Assembly (NCBI GenBank): GCA_004352715.1 | Contig: SCFE01000056.1 | Span: 1,687,145-1,751,144 of the forward strand | Direction of reading: 5' to 3' | Length of the DNA stretch: 64,000 nt | Origin: Hofstenia miamia | Lineage: Eukaryota; Xenacoelomorpha; Acoela | Shown here: piece after piece, positions 43,701 through 55,700 of the stretch | Layout of the letters: each line of letters starts with the position of its first letter | Position numbering within the stretch: position 1 is the stretch's first letter | Program-made: the position numbers and the translations under genes | Notes under the pieces: model-generated | Seen by the model: only the letters and a program-made list of their open reading frames with translations | Told to the model about the DNA's origin: nothing | Databases searched by the model: none

Positions 43701-46700
43701 AAAATCGCCCTATCAATAGCCGAATAAGAAACGAGCTTGTTAATAAGCAACATTTGATGGCTAAGAGAAAATTAGGTTGACTACCGCTGCCACCGCGAAT
43801 GTAGTGTGCACGAAATTTAATTGTTAAGTAAACAAACCCTTCTGCTATTTACAGTTGGCTTTCAGTGGGCACTGAAAATACAAACCGGTGGCGCGAATGC
43901 TCTAGTTGACACTTAGTGGAAAACCCATTGTACCGGGCAAATTTCTGAAGGAAAAGTCAAAATTGAACCGTTTGCTAATCGACTGATCGAAAACTTCCAA
44001 AAGGCATTTTACCCATTTGAAAATGTGTCCATTGATGAAATGGTAATCGGTTGGAGATTCACGCATAAAACCTACAATCAATCAAAGCCAAAAAAGTACC
44101 ACGTCAAAACATTTGGGCTGTGCGATAGTGCGACTGGATATGTTGTGAACATTCTTATATATTTTGGGAAGCATACGTCATATGATGCTTCTGTCATGGA
44201 TGTGCCTGATAGTGCAATCAAGGTATTTCAAACACTGCTAAAGCCTTTACATGGCGGACATCACATCTTTGCTGATCGATATTACACGACAAAAAAGCTT
44301 ATCAATTATTTATTGGATGAAAGAAAAATGAATTACACTGGAACTGTGCAAAAGAACCGCGTTGGCTTTCCACCAAAGTTCAAAACACTGAATTTGGAGG
44401 AACAAGAAAGCCAATTTTTTCTCAATAAAGATGAAAATATCATGGCTGTTGTATGGCGAGATAAAAAGGGCAGAAATCAGTGTTTGGTTGTGTCGACCAA
44501 GGCAGACGCAACCATTCTGGAAATGCAAAATTTCCGGGGCAAAAATACCAACAAACCAAGTTTTATTCATGAATACAACATTTGGATGAATGGCTGCGAT
44601 AAAGCAGATCAGGCTCTCACTTACTATAGGCCATTTTCAACGAAAGACAAATAAGTGGTGGAAGAAAATATTTCATTGGCTTCTTGAAGTCGCACAAGTG
44701 AACGCCTTTGTGCTATATAAGCTGACAAGGAGTGAAGAGAGAAAGAAAACGAGGATGTTCTTTTTCGATTTCAAACAAGAACTGTTGGAAGCCATTGCTG
44801 AGTACCCCGGAGAAAAAANNNNNNNNNNNNNNNNNNNNNNNNNNNNNNNNNNNNNNNNNNNNNNNNNNNNNNNNNNNNNNNNNNNNNNNNNNNNNNNNNN
44901 NNNNNNNNNNNNNNNNNNNNNNNNNNNNNNNNNNNNNNNNNNNNNNNNNNNNNNNNNNNNNNNNNNNNNNNNNNNNNNNNNNNNNNNNNNNNNNNNNNNN
45001 NNNNNNNNNNNNNNNNNNNNNNNNNNNNNNNNNNNNNNNNNNNNNNNNNNNNNNNNNNNNNNNNNNNNNNNNNNNNNNNNNNNNNNNNNNNNNNNNNNNN
45101 NNNNNNNNNNNNNNNNNNNNNNNNNNNNNNNNNNNNNNNNNNNNNNNNNNNNNNNNNNNNNNNNNNNNNNNNNNNNNNNNNNNNNNNNNNNNNNNNNNNN
45201 NNNNNNNNNNNNNNNNNNNNNNNNNNNNNNNNNNNNNNNNNNNNNNNNNNNNNNNNNNNNNNNNNNNNNNNNNNNNNNNNNNNNNNNNNNNNNNNNNNNN
45301 NNNNNNNNNNNNNNNNNNNNNNNNNNNNNNNNNNNNNNNNNNNNNNNNNNNNNNNNNNNNNNNNNNNNNNNNNNNNNNNNNNNNNNNNNNNNNNNNNNNN
45401 NNNNNNNNNNNNNNNNNNNNNNNNNNNNNNNNNNNNNNNNNNNNNNNNNNNNNNNNNNNNNNNNNNNNNNNNNNNNNNNNNNNNNNNNNNNNNNNNNNNN
45501 NNNNNNNNNNNNNNNNNNNNNNNNNNNNNNNNNNNNNNNNNNNNNNNNNNNNNNNNNNNNNNNNNNNNNNNNNNNNNNNNNNNNNNNNNNNNNNNNNNNN
45601 NNNNNNNNNNNNNNNNNNNNNNNNNNNNNNNNNNNNNNNNNNNNNNNNNNNNNNNNNNNNNNNNNNNNNNNNNNNNNNNNNNNNNNNNNNNNNNNNNNNN
45701 NNNNNNNNNNNNNNNNNNNNNNNNNNNNNNNNNNNNNNNNNNNNNNNNNNNNNNNNNNNNNNNNNNNNNNNNNNNNNNNNNNNNNNNNNNNNNNNNNNNN
45801 NNNNNNNNNNNNNNNNNNGTTTGCCAAAAAACAGACTATATATAGTATTGTTTTCAAATTGGGTCAACAAATTATGAAATTTATTTGAACCTAAAATTGA
45901 TTCATGTATAATTTTGAAGCAATATTAGTCTTTGCGCACGAATTTTTAATGTGCTTATTTTTTGTTTAAGCTTAATTTGCAGCATTCCTGATACAAATTT
46001 CCTTTGTAATCACACATATTAAATTTGAATGTTTAAATTTCATTTCAATTACGCCCGAAGGCAAAAGCATACATTTTGCACTAATCTTTAAAAAATAAGA
46101 TAAATTCATATTTTTGTCTTCAAAATTATACGGTTAAATTTTCTATGCTGATAATTTGAAAATTTTGAACAAATACCGGTAAATTATTTCTTTCAGATTC
46201 GCATTTTAATAGCTTGTTCAGAGCTAGAGCAATTGAATCAAAGCCTAGGCAAAATTTAATTCATACTTAAATTGACAAACAAATAGAATCTGCCTCTAGG
46301 CTACACACACAAATCTACACAAAATTTGTTGAAAAGTTGATATACAAACTCAAAGAATGTTTAGTAACAATGTGATACAATCACTAGGAAAACACAAAGT
46401 ATTAAAGACAATTGCTTAATTCACCAGAGGGCCCCAAAATGAAAATTGACTCAGAAGTACCCAATGAAATTTCCTACCTCATTCTACAAGGAAAACAAAA
46501 AGGAACACACACAGTTGAAGAGATTGCATTGAGGAAATACCAAAAATTAATGTTAATACTTTTTAATGAAGTTCTGTGCTAAATACAAAAATTTATCACC
46601 ATCCTGGACAAGTATATCAAAGCTATAAGTAATGGATTTTGAAGAAGTCCTATGAACACTCGAGATAAAAAAAAAGTAGCCCTAAGATTTGGAAAAACTC

Positions 46701-49700
46701 TACTTCTTTTATAATATCATATAAAAATGCATATTTGGTTAATTAAATAATTAAGATTATTCTGTTTAAATTATTATATTGAAATTACTTATTACATTTG
46801 TGTGTCATGTGTATTGCAAACAGTGGCGTACAGACAGGAGGCTAGGACGCAAAGGCCCTCCCTCGACATATAATGGCCACCACGTTGCCCCCCCCCTCAC
46901 TAAAAAATTTTTCGAATGAATTCTGGTTTTCGTACCAATTGACTCNATTTGAAAGCGCGTTTCTGGAAAAGTTCCATGGAGTGGAACAAAGCACGAGAAG
47001 GCCACCAACACGCGTAGAGAAGAATGGCGCGAGGAATGGACTTGAACAAAGAGAGCGTCACAGCGGACGAGGTATTAAAAGGAACATTACGGAAAAGGGC
47101 AAATAGCCAGGAATTAGCTTTGCGGAGACGCAAAGACACATGTCCAGTCCAATTTAAGTTTGCAGCAAGTTGAACTGCAAGATGAGTGAAAGACTTGTGT
47201 ATTATAACTTTGTTACGGAAAACTACAATAGTTGGCTTTCGCACAACAATTTGGTTTTCGTAAAAATGGCTCAACAACGTCAGCGATTATCAAAATTCAA
47301 AATGACATTAGTAAATTTCAGGCTCAAGGCTTTGATTATGTAAGGCTTTTCGGTATTGACATGTCCAAAGCATTCGATCGCAGTCACCACCACTCCATTA
47401 TTGACGGCTATAAACAAATTTTGCCTCAAATCAACCCATATATGATCAACTGGATAGCAGATTTCATGATTGGGAGAAAACAAGTTATTTCATCGGCAGG
47501 GTGTCACAAAGTAGAGCAACGAACCAAGGATTCGGACAGGCACAATAGGAGCACCTTTTGGGTTCAATGTTGCTATCAATGACAACAACGTAGTTGACAA
47601 TGACACAGCCACCGTGACTGTCTACGCCGATGACAAAAACCCGTGTTGGGCAGGCAAAAGTTCCACAGACAATGCTAATATAGAAATTCATAATATTAAA
47701 GAACGCTTATTCAAGAAGAACCTACATTTAAATTGCCGGAAATTGCAAAAATTGCAAGTGATTTTTCGACATGTCAATTCGGAGAACATTCAGCCCATTA
47801 TGGACATTCCACTAGTTACCCATATGAAAATACTAGGTATCACAAGGGACAGCAAATTGGGTTTCGGGAAACATATCGAAGACACTGTAAAAAAGGCCTT
47901 ATCGTCTCTTTTCTTGATTCACGCTTGAAGAACTTCGGATATAACAAAAAAGAACTCTCTACAATTCACTTGTTTGGTCCAAACTCACTTATAGTGCTGC
48001 TGTCTGGGGAGGTTCTGCAAAGTACTTGTTGGCGAAGATTGACAAAGTCCAACGAAGAGTGGTCAAAATGGGTACAATTTATGACTAAATGCCTATTCAG
48101 CAGTTTAAGTACAATGATGAGAAACTTTACAATAATATTCTTTTGAAAGGTCCAAATCATCCCCTCTATGAGCTTCTTCCTTCGAGACCTACTTACTCTG
48201 AAACCAGACAGGAATCGCCAACCAGGATGCACAAACGTTACCAACGAAAACTCACTCTGCATTTTTCCCAACCGGTTGCTTAAAGTGCATTGAAGTTGCT
48301 ATCCCCCGTGTTTTCTGTATTTGTTTTTACATAATCTAGATGTATTTCTGGGTTTAATTTAAGAGTTATTATTATTATTATTATAAAATATAACCAAAAT
48401 TAGTTCCACTGCCACTGTTTTTAGCCCACTTTGATCAGAACAAAACTTAAATTAAAAACATTTTTGAATCAAAGAACGTGAAGGCAATTACGTGCATTAG
48501 AATATATGATTCTATGCTAATTTATGAAGATATAAAATAGTTAAAATGTAAAAATTTTACAGTAAAATTGCAAAATTGACAGGAATATAATTTGTCCTAA
48601 CGGATCAAAATTTCTCATAATATTGTTGAAAAAGTAATTTTTAATTTTTTAGATTTTATTTTATTTTTATTTTAATGCTTAACTGATTAATTTATTTTTA
48701 AATTTTTCATTTAAAAACTACTACTAAACACTACGGTGTATAAACTAATTGCGCTGTCTGTAAATAGTATTTTCTTAAATTAAACTTGGTAAAATGTATA
48801 CTGTTTTTCTACGTCACTGAAATGCCTTTTATTATCCTTGTTAGTATTAGAATTAATATTTCAAGAGTTTTTTTGATTTAGAAATGAAATACGCCGCAGC
48901 TGCATTACTTATTAGCCTATCCAACAGTCAACCTACTAAAAAAAGCATTATCAATGTTTTGGAATCAGTAGGAATAGAGGCCGATGATACCGATTTGTCG
49001 AATTTTATGTCCAAAATTGAAGGAAAAGACATTAATGAACTAGTATCAGAGGGTTGGTTTTTATCTTGCGGCTTTTTCTAATAGTTATTTAGGTGTTTCT
49101 AAGCTTGGTTCATTGTCTGTTGCAAGTGGTGGTGCACCTGCAGGTTAATATTTTACCAGTTTTTTTGTTATTACACAATCTATATGAATATGAAATTTTC
49201 CCTAAATCATTTTAAAGCTCACATTTTTTGTGTTCCAATAGATTGAATAAAACTGCAGGGGATGTGTAGATTAGGGAAAGTTTGGAAAAGTTGAGTAAAG
49301 TTCGGTAGTTCAGAATTTAGAAACTTTTTTCATGATATATCGATTAAAAATTTATCACATTGATAAATTTGAAAACCTAAAACTGTTTAAAAATGCATCG
49401 ATTAAAAATATATCGATTCACCCTATTTTACCTGGGCTTTTCGAAGCAGTCATTCCTGAGGGGAGCTGATTTTGTCCCCTTAAGATCTCGGAAACGGTAC
49501 ATCTGATTAATACCAAATTTGGTGCGGAGATACTTAGACATGTCAGGAATATTTTGGCGGGAACCATTTTGTGATACGATGATTAATGTACAAATTATTC
49601 GCATATTAGGTTGCGGGTCAAATTTTCTTATTGACACAAAATGTTACAAAGTGGTAATTAACCTTTAAATGCGTGGTGTGCCATATATTGCACATCAATT

Positions 49701-52700
49701 TTGGAGCACTCCCTGACTTTCCTCAACTCAATATTTTTATTTGCTTAATAGCTAATATTTTTTTTATGAGCATGTGGTGCTGCCATTTATCATAAATAAA
49801 CCAAAATACATGTCAGACGCATGCAATAGAACCTAATAACATATGCATGTACACAGTTGATGGGGTCTTTCCTAAATGCCTAAATAATGGCATGATTTTT
49901 TATTCATCATTGTGAGTTAGACAATATAAATATGATTTATGCAAAGATTACTACTAATAGAAAAAGACTAGCAGTATAAATTTTTCTGTTGTACACTTTA
50001 TATGCCTACATTGGGTGCGTTCGCCATCGCAAACCGGCACAACTGAATAGTTGGCTTTCAGTTGTCAGCGTATTCGCGATAGCATTCCGTTGTTTACCAA
50101 CCTATTCAGCGTCAACTGGAGCATTCGCGCAATCCACCGGTTTGCAAAATCAGTGTGCACGAAACGCCAGCTGATTCGCTTTATAGTTGGGTTTGGCTGA
50201 AATCAATTAAATTTTATAAAAAGTCAAAAATTGAAGAATTATTTGATATATGTAAATTTATAACACCTCATCTATTTGCAAAACCTCGAATAACTAGCTA
50301 AAGAAACAGAAAATTTCAATTTTAACGAGGGATTGGTATAATAATAAATTTTTTAATTGTCAAACATGATAGTTCTGATATTTTATTAGTACAGTAAAAT
50401 TGATCAATATTTTTTCAAGGTAACTATAGATTTGAGTTTGCCTGTTGTTGTTTAGTTAATAAAATTGTTTTGTGCTCCTCTAAACAGACTTGTCAACGAG
50501 CCGAGCTTGCAGTCTTTGGTATACGAGCCCAAAACGAATCATTTTAGGCAAAGCAAATTTATAGTTCTGCCTGTAAATTTGATTTTGCAGATTCTTATTT
50601 TTTCATTCAGTATGCCTTTCTTATAATCTTATTTAAGAAATGTTTATTTAATAGGAAGAGCTATGTAAAAAATTCTTTGAGCCCAATATTTTTAAAAAAA
50701 TATATTGAGCTAAAACGAGCTTCATTCAAAGGTTGTATGTAGCAAGTCGAGCCGAACNNNNNNNNNNNNNNNNNNNNNNNNNNNNNNNNNNNNNNNNNNN
50801 NNNNNNNNNNNNNNNNNNNNNNNNNNNNNNNNNNNNNNNNNNNNNNNNNNNNNNNNNNNNNNNNNNNNNNNNNNNNNNNNNNNNNNNNNNNNNNNNNNNN
50901 NNNNNNNNNNNNNNNNNNNNNNNNNNNNNNNNNNNNNNNNNNNNNNNNNNNNNNNNNNNNNNNNNNNNNNNNNNNNNNNNNNNNNNNNNNNNNNNNNNNN
51001 NNNNNNNNNNNNNNNNNNNNNNNNNNNNNNNNNNNNNNNNNNNNNNNNNNNNNNNNNNNNNNNNNNNNNNNNNNNNNNNNNNNNNNNNNNNNNNNNNNNN
51101 NNNNNNNNNNNNNNNNNNNNNNNNNNNNNNNNNNNNNNNNNAAAGGTTGTATGTAGCAAGTCGAGCCGAACTTACGCAAAATATAAACGAACCGAGCTTC
51201 TCAATTTCGGCTCGTTGACAAGTCTGCCTCTAACTGACCAGCTTATAAAAGTGTTGTTCGGTACCGTGGAAATGACAACGAATCAGACTTTAAATTTATT
51301 GAAAATTTCTAAAACCTAATTTATTAATTTTCATACACACCTTCGAGACTCTTGATCGCAGACAACATGGAAGGATACAAATGGAGAGTCAGGACGTGGA
51401 GGAATGGAAATGACATCATCAAATTGTAGAGAGGAAGAACGAAGGTGGTCAGCAACATCTGAGGTGGACACAGAGGCAGCAAAACTGCCAACATAGATAT
51501 GAGCTTTGCGGGGAGGCGGCGGAAGTGAACTAATAGGAACAGCAGGGAGACGGCAGGAAGCACTAGAACCAAAAACTGGACGAGGACGATTACGGTTAGT
51601 TGATGAAGGGATAAACTGCTTGGGAGGATGCGGTAGAAGGAGCAAGCGCGGGTGTGAAAGTCGGAGCAGGATGACTGGGGAGAGATGAGACAGAACGTGA
51701 GGCAGGGTCACTGTAGGAGAACATTTGGGATCGTAGTGAGGAAACATCNGGACACAGAGGCAGCAAAACGGCCAACATAGATATGAGCTTTGCGGGGAGG
51801 CGGCGGAAGTGAACTAATAGGAACAGCAGGGAGACGGCAGGAAGCACTAGAACCAAAAACTGGACGAGGACGATTACGGTTAGTTGATGAAGGGATAGAC
51901 TGCTTGGGAGGATGCGGTAGAGCAGAAGGAGGAGCAAGCGCGGGTGTGAAACTCGGAGCAGGATGACTGGGGAGAGATGAGACAGAACGTGAGGCAGCAG
52001 CACTGTAGGAGAACATTTGGGATTGTAGTGAGGAAACATCGGAGGAAAGCTTTGTGAGGGATTCAGATAAGGATGATATGATGCCAGGGCCATCATTGGA
52101 GGACGGAGTCGAGGTAGAGAGAGCAGTGACCGCTTGGCGCAAAAACGAAATGATGGCGTCTTTCTTCAAACCACCAACAGCGGAGGCAAACTGGGCATCG
52201 CTCAAATTTTTGAGGTCGGACAGCGAAATTGAGGGCATAGCTGAAATCTAATAAACTGTATAATAAACAGACACGGACAATGGTGTACGAGCAAGGGATT
52301 CTCTAATATGTACACGGACGTGGATACGGACTTTAAATGGAGTATGATTACTTGTCGTTATTTGAAGATACTAATTATTAAATCCAATTGTTTGAAGTAC
52401 ATTAGACCTATTGAAGAATTCTCTATCTATTCTATATATCTATTTCTGAATATGTATTTCATGAAACACCAAACTTCATGTAGATTTCCATCAGAAATTC
52501 AAAATAACACATAAAATATTACACAAATCCCTCAATATCTGAGATTTCCATTTTATTGACCTCTTTTGATGCTGTGTTGATAAAAATATCGTACTTATGT
52601 ACACTATTTTAAATCGTTTGAATCGTGAACTTCAAAACGCGTTTTTAAAAAACTTATAAACGATAAGCTAAAATCCTCGAAAAAACAATAGGTCCCTAAC

Positions 52701-55700
52701 CATAAAATATTTGGCCCCCCCCAGATGCTCATAGCTAACCAAGTTCCTGCTGTAGACCATGGAAAGTGTCTTCATGCCAAGATATGTGTTGTCAATAATG
52801 GATATGTGATTTGATAAAGGTTTTTTCAATGAATTTGACTACACGTTTTGAAAAATCTACTACTGGAAAAGCGACTGATTTTGACTTTATAATTGTAAAG
52901 TTGAACTTCCCAGTGATATCAACAAAAATACTTAATTTTCTTTTGACAGTAAATTACATTGATAGTAGCTATGGCTGTTAAATATGCACGCAAGCAGGTT
53001 TTCCTCATGAAACTTATTTGAAAGCAATGTGATGTGTAGTTAGGCTGGGGCTCTATTTCACAATCACTTGTGCATGACAATAATGCTATTTATTAAGAAA
53101 CGCCCCTAAGCATTCCATGATATTAGAATTTATAGTAACATACAGGTGTGTTTGTACACACATTGAGAATACCTTCACCTGTATGATTCACACGGCCATG
53201 ATGTTGTTCTAGTTTGTTTTTCGTTACTGTTGATAAACTATCTCTAATTGTTTTAGAAAAATACATAGTAATACGACTTAACAGTTGTGCGGGACATTTA
53301 CTGAGTTGTAACTAACAAAATAGGTTAAATACATTCAATTACATCCAAATCAATTCTTAGTAATTTCCTTCTTACAGAACGTATCTGTAAAAAATCCATC
53401 GTATCTATATATATATTTGCAATTACCCAGCGTATCTATAAAAACTGGCTCTTCTGACNGTCTTTCTTCAAACCACCAACAGCGGAGGCAAACTGGGCAT
53501 CGCTCAAATTTTTGAGGTCGGACAGCGAAATTGAGGGCATAGCTGAAATCTAATAAACTGTATAATAAACAGACACGGACAATGGTGTACGAGCAAGGGA
53601 TTCTCTAATATGTACACGGACGTGGATACGGACTTTAAATGGAGTATGATTACTTGTCGTTATTTGAAGATACTAATTATTAAATCCAATTGTTTGAAGT
53701 ACATTAGACCTATTGAAGAATTCTCTATCTATTCTATATATCTATTTCTGAATATGTATTTCATGAAACACCAAACTTCATGTAGATTTCCATCAGAAAT
53801 TCAAAATAACACATAAAATATTACACAAATCCCTCAATATCTGAGATTTCCATTTTATTGACCTCTTTTGATGCTGTGTTGATAAAAATATCGTACTTAT
53901 GTACACTATTTTAAATCGTTTGAATCGTGAACTTCAAAACGCGTTTTTAAAAAACTTATAAACGATAAGCTAAAATCCTCGAAAAAACAATAGGTCCCTA
54001 ACCATAAAATATTTGGCCCCCCCCAGATGCTCATAGCTAACCAAGTTCCTGCTGTAGACCATGGAAAGTGTCTTCATGCCAAGATATGTGTTGTCAATAA
54101 TGGATATGTGATTTGATAAAGGTTTTTTCAATGAATTTGACTACACGTTTTGAAAAATCTACTACTGGAAAAGCGACTGATTTTGACTTTATAATTGTAA
54201 AGTTGAACTTCCCAGTGATATCAACAAAAATACTTAATTTTCTTTTGACAGTAAATTACATTGATAGTAGCTATGGCTGTTAAATATGCACGCAAGCAGG
54301 TTTTCCTCATGAAACTTATTTGAAAGCAATGTGATGTGTAGTTAGGCTGGGGCTCTATTTCACAATCACTTGTGCATGACAATAATGCTATTTATTAAGA
54401 AACGCCCCTAAGCATTCCATGATATTAGAATTTATAGTAACATACAGGTGTGTTTGTACACACATTGAGAATACCTTCACCTGTATGATTCACACGGCCA
54501 TGATGTTGTTCTAGTTTGTTTTTCGTTACTGTTGATAAACTATCTCTAATTGTTTTAGAAAAATACATAGTAATACNGGCTTGTTATCATTATTAAACTA
54601 TACGTACCTATACACTACATACCATTTTAGTCGTATACGTATATTGTCTGCACACTAGAAGTGCTCTTCTTTTGTGGAAAGGTTCTTCTCAATATTTCAC
54701 AAAAATCTTTAGGTAAAATATTACGTATTTTACTAAAAAGGCAACATTTTAATTTTTTAGGTCGTCTTAGTAAATAGGCGAATAAGAAACGAGCTTGTTA
54801 ATAAGCAAAATTTGATTGGCTAAGAGTAAATTAGGTTGAATACCGCTGCCAACGCGAATGTAGTGTGCACGACATTTAATTGTTAAGTAAACAAACCTTT
54901 CCGCTGTTTACAGTTAGGTTTCAGTAGGCACTGAAAATGCAAACTGATGGATGCGCGAATGCTCTAGTTGACCGATGCGCTGCGCGAACGCACCCACTGT
55001 CAAAACTACGTGCGCCATATTTGGCACATGAGGCATTAGTGGTAGCTATGTTGCAACTTAAAACAGACATTTCGTAATTTTTCAAAGTATTTTTCTGAAT
55101 GAAAATTAACATCAAGTGTAGATTTTAATTTGTTATAAACATGTTATTTTACGTATAATAAAATATTGATTTCAAAAAACTTCTAATAATTTTTTGACCT
55201 CAAATGCTCAATATGCCACATATGGCACATATTGCAATTCACATAAGATTACAGAATACCATTGATTTTTCTACTGAGATGTTTTGGATACACTACTTAG
55301 CACATTTTTATAATTTTTAAATAAATGCAATTGTGCTTGGGTATTAAAGGGTTAAGAAGCCCTACAATTCAAATATAGCAAATTAAACATTAAATTAAAA
55401 TTTTTTATTGAAATCATTCATTGGTTTCAATTTGTAGACGTTGCATATATAATCGTTATTTTCGAAATTCTCAAGAAGTCTGTTTCTCATGGATTTTTTT
55501 AAAATCTAACTGCTTAACCCTTGACCATATCTGCATAACTCTTGCGTCGAAAGTTGCAAAACAAGTTAAAGAAAAAAAGTAAATGAAGGATAGTTTATTT
55601 TAAAAAACAGCAGTCTCTGAGTTATCTAAAAATATGAAGGGTTTCAAATCGGCCGCATGTAATATTGGTTCACGTTTTTCCAAATATTAATCGATATTTA

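Larger units (their letters stand above)
47111..50757. repeat. duplicated segment, copy 2
   Basis: Counterpart of 39025-42631, ending at an N gap. The 30 bases just left of that gap (from 50727) recur immediately right of it (51142-51171), so the gap probably represents a failed overlap rather than missing DNA. Confidence 0.9.

Noticed and set aside
44590-45888. Very long open frames across N runs (also at 34353-34823, 36717-37161, 50661-51218, 62607-63184)
   Set aside because: They are almost entirely unknown residues from assembly gaps or TA-run codons (Tyr-Ile repeats) and carry no information.
52308-52514. 68-codon frame repeated at 53610-53816
   Set aside because: The repetition is due to the exact 1117-bp duplication, and there is no recognisable motif or splice context.
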